This document shows positions 59,571 to 64,000 of a DNA stretch of 64,000 nt, piece after piece. Where the stretch lies: the NCBI RefSeq assembly GCF_001310085.1, contig NZ_CP012643.1, positions 2,201,001 to 2,265,000 on the forward strand, written 5' to 3'. Source of the stretch: Rufibacter tibetensis. GTDB lineage: Bacteria > Bacteroidota > Bacteroidia > Cytophagales > Hymenobacteraceae. The translations under genes and the position numbers were made by a program. Position 1 is the first letter of the stretch. Each line of letters opens with the position of its first letter. Under the pieces are notes generated by a model that made no database searches, was not told the DNA's origin, and saw nothing but the letters and a program-made list of their open reading frames with translations.

Positions 59571-60638
59571 TTAGGCGTTGCGGTTCATGCAGTTCAGGTC
59601 TTGGAAAGCTTCTTTCAGGCGGGTCACAAAGGTCTCTTCGCCGGCGCGTAACCATACGCGTGGGTCGTAGTACTTCTTGTTAGGGCTGTCTTCGCCGGTT
59701 GGGTTCCCGATCTGGGCCTGAAGATAATCTCTCTTGCCTTCGTAGTAGTTTTTGATACCATCCCAGAACGCCCACTGCATGTCAGTGTCAATGTTCATTT
59801 TGATGGCACCGTACTCTATAGCCTCGGTGATTTTCTCTTTCTCAGAACCGGAGCCACCGTGGAATACGAAGTAAACCGGGTTTTCCTGGGTCCCAAATTT
59901 CTCCTGGATGTACACCTGAGAATTTTTAAGAATTTCAGGACGAAGCTCTACGTTGCCTGGCTTGTACACGCCATGGACGTTTCCGAAAGCTGCTGCCACG
60001 GTAAACCTGTGGCTGACTTTGTTTAGCTCCTCGTAGGCATAGGCTACGTGCTCAGGCTGGGTGTATAAGTGAGCGCTGTCAATATCTGAGTTGTCAACGC
60101 CGTCTTCTTCACCACCGGTAACACCTAATTCAATTTCAACGGTCATGCCCATTTTAGACATACGCTCCAGGTATCTTGCAGAAATTTCAATGTTTTCTTC
60201 CAGAGGCTCCTCAGAAAGGTCCAGCATGTGAGAGCTGAACAAAGGCTTGCCGGTTTGCGCGTAGAATTTCTCGCCGGCATCCAGAAGACCGTCAATCCAA
60301 GGCAATAATTTTTTTGCGGCGTGGTCAGTGTGAAGAACAACGGTAACACCGTAAGCCTCGGCTAATTGGTGTACGTGGTGGGCACCAGAGATTGCACCAG
60401 CTATAGAAGCCGCTTGTCCCTCGTTGCTCAGGCCTTTGCCTGCGTAGAACTGCGCGCCACCTTGTGAGAATTGAATGATTACAGGAGAATTTACCGCCTT
60501 AGCAGTCTCAAGTACCGCATTAATGGAATTGGTACCGATCACGTTTACCGCTGGCAGGGCAAAGTTATTTTCGTTAGCGTACTTGAATAAGTCCTGCACT
60601 TCGTCTCCGTACAGAACCCCAGATCTAAATTTAGGCAT
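59571..60638 (-). CDS. fbaA: Class II fructose-bisphosphate aldolase
   Basis: A 355-residue zinc-dependent aldolase cleaving fructose-1,6-bisphosphate to DHAP and glyceraldehyde-3-phosphate (E. coli FbaA is 359). FALPAVNVIGTNSINAVLETA, then VVLHTDHAAKKLLPWIDG with the zinc His and catalytic Asp, SSHMLDLSEEPLEENI, GMTVEIELGVTGGEEDGVDN, FGNVHGVYKPGNVEL with a zinc His, FHGGSGS with another, and AIKMNIDTDMQWA are all present. The length and GGEEDGVDN insert place it in the long class IIA group. A palindromic operator candidate overlaps its promoter (60664-60690). Confidence 0.97.
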   Translation of the reverse strand: MPKFRSGVLYGDEVQDLFKYANENNFALPAVNVIGTNSINAVLETAKAVNSPVIIQFSQGGAQFYAGKGLSNEGQAASIAGAISGAHHVHQLAEAYGVTVVLHTDHAAKKLLPWIDGLLDAGEKFYAQTGKPLFSSHMLDLSEEPLEENIEISARYLERMSKMGMTVEIELGVTGGEEDGVDNSDIDSAHLYTQPEHVAYAYEELNKVSHRFTVAAAFGNVHGVYKPGNVELRPEILKNSQVYIQEKFGTQENPVYFVFHGGSGSEKEKITEAIEYGAIKMNIDTDMQWAFWDGIKNYYEGKRDYLQAQIGNPTGEDSPNKKYYDPRVWLRAGEETFVTRLKEAFQDLNCMNRNA

Positions 60639-60663
60639 GGATTAGCTAGGTTTGGTCTATAAG

Positions 60664-60690
60664 CAAAACTAACCAAATAATTGGTTAGTT
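60664..60690 (-). promoter_or_regulatory. fba promoter with overlapping palindromic operator candidate
   Basis: On the minus strand TAGTTTTG (60664-60671) is an exact TAnnTTTG box 26 bases upstream of the fba ATG. It overlaps AACTAACCAA-ATAA-TTGGTTAGTT (60667-60690), a perfect 10-bp inverted repeat with a 4-base spacer, as expected for a repressor site of a dimeric regulator. TetR-type regulators often use such sites; the regulator is not in the window. Confidence 0.55.
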
Positions 60691-60713
60691 CTAAAGATTC
60701 TTGCTACCAGTGC

Positions 60714-60751
60714 CGTTCTGGGATGTTTTGCTGAAAACAAGCTTGAAACGA
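60714..60751. repeat. Intergenic palindrome copy
   Basis: Right half TGAAAACAAGCTTGAAACG is close to the family; the left half CGTTCTGGGATGTTTTGC is partly matched. Confidence 0.5.
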
Positions 60752-60902
60752 GATCGGCATAGACACTCGTAGGACCTACGGACACTACGAAGTCTTTTGA
60801 GCAGGCGAAATTGTGTTGAATGCTGAACAGCAATGCGTAGATCTGCAGATGTAAACATACCTCTTCGCCCCCCTTCAAAGGGGGGTATCAGCTATCGTAG
60901 TT

Positions 60903-60971
60903 GAGGCTTTTGCCTCACTGCAGTTGCAAACTGCAGGTCATGGTAGGTCCAAGTCACAGACTTGAACCATG
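60903..60971 (+). repeat. Three consecutive small hairpins
   Basis: GAGGC-TTTT-GCCTC (60903-60916), CTGCAGTT-GCA-AACTGCAG (60918-60936) and an imperfect CATGGTAGGTCCAAGTC / GACTTGAACCATG (60939-60971) follow one another almost without spacing, as in clustered REP-type repeats. No transposase gene is near. Confidence 0.6.
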
Positions 60972-61135
60972 TTTTTCTGTATGGGTTTCTGAACAATGTT
61001 TTTGAGAGGGCAACTTTGAGCCATGGTTTCCGAAAACGCATATCCGTTTCCAGCCTTTCGTCTGAGCGCCTAGAGGTCTGCGGTGGCGGGCAGAGCCCGG
61101 CAGCCAAGGCTTTAGCCGAAGGCAGCGGAACTCAC

Positions 61136-61205
61136 AGCGCGAGGGCGGAAGGCGGGGCCTCGCGGCCGTGAGCGCTTACCGCTAAAGATGAAACCACAAA
61201 GCCCA
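61136..61205 (-). repeat. Long inverted repeat flanking fba, copy 2
   Basis: The reverse complement of the repeat at 59291-59361, sharing GCGGTAAGCGCTCACGGCCG exactly when read on the minus strand, plus TTTCATCTT on one side. Confidence 0.75.
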
Positions 61206-61350
61206 TGCGCCACCGCCAAAGTCAGCCTATCTAAAGGGAAAGCAAAAGGCGTGCACCACGCATCAATCATAAGCAGGCTAGATCAAAAATCATAAGCAAG
61301 CTCCATCAAAGCTTCCTGCTGCATTCAAAAGAAGCAAAAAGTCAATTTCA

Positions 61351-61386
61351 TTTCGCCCTTAATTCTGCTAAAACAAGCCCAAAACC
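61351..61386. repeat. Intergenic palindrome copy (weak left half)
   Basis: Right half CTAAAACAAGCCCAAAACC is recognisable; left half TTTCGCCCTTAATTCTG is degenerate. Confidence 0.4.
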
Positions 61387-61432
61387 AATCCTCAAACTTT
61401 ATTTGCGTACCGCAGTTATATAAAACACACCA

Positions 61433-61463
61433 TTGCATCGCGGCAGCTTTGCCCGTACCTTCG
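61433..61463 (+). promoter_or_regulatory. Predicted polA promoter close to the start
   Basis: TTG (61433-61435) and TACCTTCG (61456-61463) are 20 bases apart; the ATG is 6 bases further. The -7 box equals that of radA. The mRNA would begin at or next to the ATG. Confidence 0.5.
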
Positions 61464-61469
61464 TTTTCT

Positions 61470-64000
61470 ATGAGTACACCAGACAAACGCCTGTTTCTGC
61501 TAGACGCCATGGCGCTCATTTACCGCGCCCACTTCGCGTTCAGCAAGAACCCCAGAATCAACTCCAAAGGCATGAATACCGGGGCTGCCCTGGGTTTCAC
61601 CAACACCTTGGTAGACCTGCTTAACCGCGAAAAGCCTACCCACATAGGAGTGTGCTACGATGCACCCTCCAAGACCTTCCGCCATGATTCCTTTGTGGAA
61701 TACAAGGCCAACCGTCAGGCCATGCCCGAGGATATCTCTATCGCTATTCCGTACGTGAAGAAGATTGTAGAGGCGTTTGGCATACCCGGCATGATGATGG
61801 ACGGGTTTGAGGCCGATGACATTATTGGCACGCTGTCTTGCAAAGCCGAAAAGGCCGGGTACGATGTCTTCATGATGACGCCCGACAAAGACTACTATCA
61901 ACTGGTCACCGACCATGTGTTTGTCTACAAACCAGCGTTTCTGGGCAATGCCATTGAAATCATTGACAAACCCAAAGTGCTCGAGCGCTGGGAGATTGAG
62001 AACGTAAAGCAGGTCATTGACATTTTGGGCTTACAAGGCGATGCCGTGGACAACATTCCGGGAATACCTGGTATTGGGGAAAAGACCGCTAAAACGCTGA
62101 TTCAACGCTTCGGCTCCGTAGAGAACCTGATTGCCAACGCCCATGAGCTCAAAGGCAAGCAGAAAGAGAACGTAGTGAACTTCGCCGAGCAGGGCCTCAT
62201 GTCCAAAGAACTAGCGACCATTCACCTGGATGTACCCATTGACTTTGACGAGGAAGGCCTGCGCTATGATGGTCCGGACACGGAGAAACTGGCGGCCTTA
62301 TTTGATGAACTAGAGTTCCGGCAGCTGGCTACCCGCGTGTTAGGCACTGCCTCGCCGGCGGTTCCGAAGCCCGTAAGCAACAAACCAACTGTGGGCAAAG
62401 GCTTCAAATCGGATAAGCCCATGGGGCAAACATCCCTATTTGAGATGCCGGCCGGTGAAACTGTAGCTCCTGAAGAAGGGGCAGATGCTACTGCTGCTGG
62501 CGATGACTACGCACCGCGCACCCGCAAAACCATAGACACCACGCTGCACGAATACCACCTGCTCACTACCCCTGAGCAACGGCAGCAACTGCTCAAATAC
62601 CTGAAGCAACAGAAAGAGGTTTCCTTTGACACGGAGACCACCAGCATTGATGCCATCACCGCCCGTTTGGTAGGGATTTCGTTCTGCTATATGCCCGGTG
62701 AGGCTTACTACATTCCGGTTCCGCCCAAAGATGAAGATGCCGCCCGTGAAATTGTGCAGGAGTTCAAGGAAGTGCTGGAAAGCCCCGCTATCACCAAAAC
62801 CGGGCAGAACATCAAGTATGACCTGGTAGTGCTGCAGCGCTACGGCATTGATGTGCAGGGACCGCTGTATGACACCATGCTGGCCCACTACCTCTTGGAG
62901 CCGGACATGCGCCACAACATGGATCTGCTAGCCGAGACGTACCTGCACTACACGCCCATTTCCATTGAGACGCTGCTGGGCAAAGGCAAAAACCAGCTTA
63001 CCATGGACAAGCTTCCGGCGCTGCAGATCTACGAGTACGCCTGTGAAGACGCCGACATCACGCTTCAGCTTAAAAACTATTTTGATCCTCTTTTAGAGAA
63101 ACAAGGCCTGAAACGCCTGTTCAATGATGTGGAAAACCCGCTCCTGCGCGTGTTGGGCCATATGGAACGCGAGGGTGTAAGCATTGACGCCGATGCTCTG
63201 GCCGAGTCATCCATTGTGCTGCAAACCAGCATTCAGGAAATGGAGCAGAAGATCTTCAACCTGGCGGGTATGGAATTCAACATCGGGTCTCCCAAACAGT
63301 TGGGTGAGGTGCTGTTTGACCGCATGGGTCTGGGCGGAAGCAAGATCAAGAAAACCAAAACGGGTCAGTACGCGACCGGCGAGGAGATTCTGTCTAAGCT
63401 GGCCTTTGAGCACGAAATTGTGCAGCTCATCCTGGATCATCGGCAGTTGACCAAACTGAAGAGCACGTACGTAGATGCGCTGCCAGCTTTGGTGTGCAAT
63501 GAGGATAATCGTCTGCATACGTCGTACAACCAGGCCGTAGCCGCTACCGGTCGTCTGAGCTCCACCAATCCGAACCTGCAGAACATCCCTATTAGAACAG
63601 AGAAGGGCCGCGAGATACGGAAAGCGTTTGTGCCGAGAGACGAAAACCACGTGTTGCTCTCCGCTGACTACTCGCAGATTGAGCTGAGGATCATGGCGCA
63701 CTTCAGCAATGACGCTACCATGAAAGAAGCTTTCCAAAAGGGGTTGGACATTCACGCTTCAACCGCGGCCAAGGTGTTCCACGTGCCCGTAGACCAGGTT
63801 GATTCTGACATGCGCCGCAAGGCCAAGACCATCAACTTTGGCATTATCTACGGTATCTCCGCCTTCGGTTTGGCAGAGCGTTTAGCTATTCCGCGCCGCG
63901 AGGCCGCCGAGATCATTGAAGCCTATTTCCAGGAGTTCCCGGCCGTGAAAGAGTACATGGACAGCGCCATCAACCAGGCCCGTGACCAGGAGTTTGTGGA
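61470..64000 (+). CDS. polA: DNA polymerase I (5' part, runs off the window)
   Basis: The first 843 codons of family A DNA polymerase I, which removes RNA primers and fills gaps in replication and repair. The 5'-3' exonuclease domain (about 1-290) shows LFLLDAMALIYRAHFAF, FEADDIIGTL, MMTPDKDYYQLV and GDAVDNIPGIPGIGEKTA. The 3'-5' exonuclease domain retains its catalytic DxE (SFDTETTSID, near residue 386) and GQNIKYDLVVLQRYG, so proofreading is probably active. The polymerase domain starts near 560, with TGRLSSTNPNLQNIP and motif A DYSQIELRIMAH (Asp733). An insert near 300-350 (SNKPTVGKGFKSDKPMGQTSLFEM) links domains. The C-terminal ~100 residues lie beyond the window. Confidence 0.97.
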   Translation, partial: MSTPDKRLFLLDAMALIYRAHFAFSKNPRINSKGMNTGAALGFTNTLVDLLNREKPTHIGVCYDAPSKTFRHDSFVEYKANRQAMPEDISIAIPYVKKIVEAFGIPGMMMDGFEADDIIGTLSCKAEKAGYDVFMMTPDKDYYQLVTDHVFVYKPAFLGNAIEIIDKPKVLERWEIENVKQVIDILGLQGDAVDNIPGIPGIGEKTAKTLIQRFGSVENLIANAHELKGKQKENVVNFAEQGLMSKELATIHLDVPIDFDEEGLRYDGPDTEKLAALFDELEFRQLATRVLGTASPAVPKPVSNKPTVGKGFKSDKPMGQTSLFEMPAGETVAPEEGADATAAGDDYAPRTRKTIDTTLHEYHLLTTPEQRQQLLKYLKQQKEVSFDTETTSIDAITARLVGISFCYMPGEAYYIPVPPKDEDAAREIVQEFKEVLESPAITKTGQNIKYDLVVLQRYGIDVQGPLYDTMLAHYLLEPDMRHNMDLLAETYLHYTPISIETLLGKGKNQLTMDKLPALQIYEYACEDADITLQLKNYFDPLLEKQGLKRLFNDVENPLLRVLGHMEREGVSIDADALAESSIVLQTSIQEMEQKIFNLAGMEFNIGSPKQLGEVLFDRMGLGGSKIKKTKTGQYATGEEILSKLAFEHEIVQLILDHRQLTKLKSTYVDALPALVCNEDNRLHTSYNQAVAATGRLSSTNPNLQNIPIRTEKGREIRKAFVPRDENHVLLSADYSQIELRIMAHFSNDATMKEAFQKGLDIHASTAAKVFHVPVDQVDSDMRRKAKTINFGIIYGISAFGLAERLAIPRREAAEIIEAYFQEFPAVKEYMDSAINQARDQEFV

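Larger units (their letters stand above)
60639..61469. other. 831-bp divergent region between fba and polA, repeat-rich
   Basis: It contains the fba promoter/operator (60664-60690), a palindrome copy (60714-60751), a chain of hairpins (60903-60971), repeat copy 2 (61136-61205), another palindrome (61351-61386) and the polA promoter (61433-61463). Short open frames across it follow the repeats and do not look like genes. Confidence 0.6.

Noticed and set aside
60892-61171. Overlapping short open frames of about 70 codons on both strands in the fba-polA region
   Set aside because: They follow the hairpin cluster and the GC-rich repeat, have no recognisable domain or plausible start context, and mirror each other on both strands; repeats explain them better.

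Overview
The window looks like chromosomal core DNA of a Bacteroidota bacterium of the order Cytophagales, most likely a Hymenobacteraceae member (Rufibacter/Pontibacter-like; genus not certain). The support is: TAnnTTTG -7 promoter boxes instead of TATAAT, T9SS C-terminal sorting domains on two secreted proteins, a TonB-dependent receptor with a carboxypeptidase-like domain, many Bacteroidota-only small families (DUF4783, DUF4286, DUF2939-like, DUF4369-TlpA), and many lipoproteins. About 55 genes are visible. I found no rRNA, tRNA, CRISPR array, prophage, IS element or plasmid gene.

Layout. 1-10 kb: tail of an unknown gene, a small conserved protein, MscS channel, radical SAM/SPASM protein, DUF4369-TlpA thioredoxin protein, radA, two exported proteins, an RsmF-type rRNA methyltransferase and RlmI. 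10-19 kb: M19 dipeptidase, a large MG2/TonB-plug protein without a barrel, prfA, a beta-helix lipoprotein with a YjbQ enzyme, and a T9SS-exported GH10 xylanase. 19-30 kb: a bacteriophytochrome histidine kinase divergent from an IsdG/HmoA-like monooxygenase, gpmI, DUF4783 protein, nadC, a YcxB-like membrane protein, a metal-binding lipoprotein, a methyltransferase and a ZIP transporter, a DUF2939-like protein, purU. 30-46 kb: dgt, a T9SS metalloprotease, a frameshifted YciI pseudogene, a prolyl oligopeptidase, GNAT, DUF4286, an MFS carrier, a TraB/GumN protein, and a probable metal-uptake unit (lipoprotein, TonB receptor, His-rich small protein). 46-64 kb: htpG, two tandem paralogous lipoproteins, a NamZ-type muramidase, YgiD-like dioxygenase, a Crp-family regulator, nitronate monooxygenase, a membrane protein, a nucleotidyltransferase, a lemA-TPM-TPM operon, fba and the first 843 codons of polA.

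Most genes are housekeeping, so the unusual material lies between genes. A family of roughly 30-60 bp imperfect palindromes recurs about 18 times in 64 kb, always intergenic and usually just after a stop codon; its slightly asymmetric centre reads the same way on the + strand in the copies I could orient. There are also two copies of a ~110 bp MITE-like element (30.7 and 53.5 kb), an inverted pair of ~70 bp repeats enclosing fba, a run of three hairpins at 60.9 kb, several -7 boxes only 4-6 nt upstream of start codons (leaderless or nearly leaderless mRNAs), and a sigma-54-like promoter with an inverted repeat upstream of htpG. No clear new multi-gene system such as a defence island is present. 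The best functional leads are the phytochrome/heme-monooxygenase pair, the metal-uptake unit and the barrel-less plug protein.
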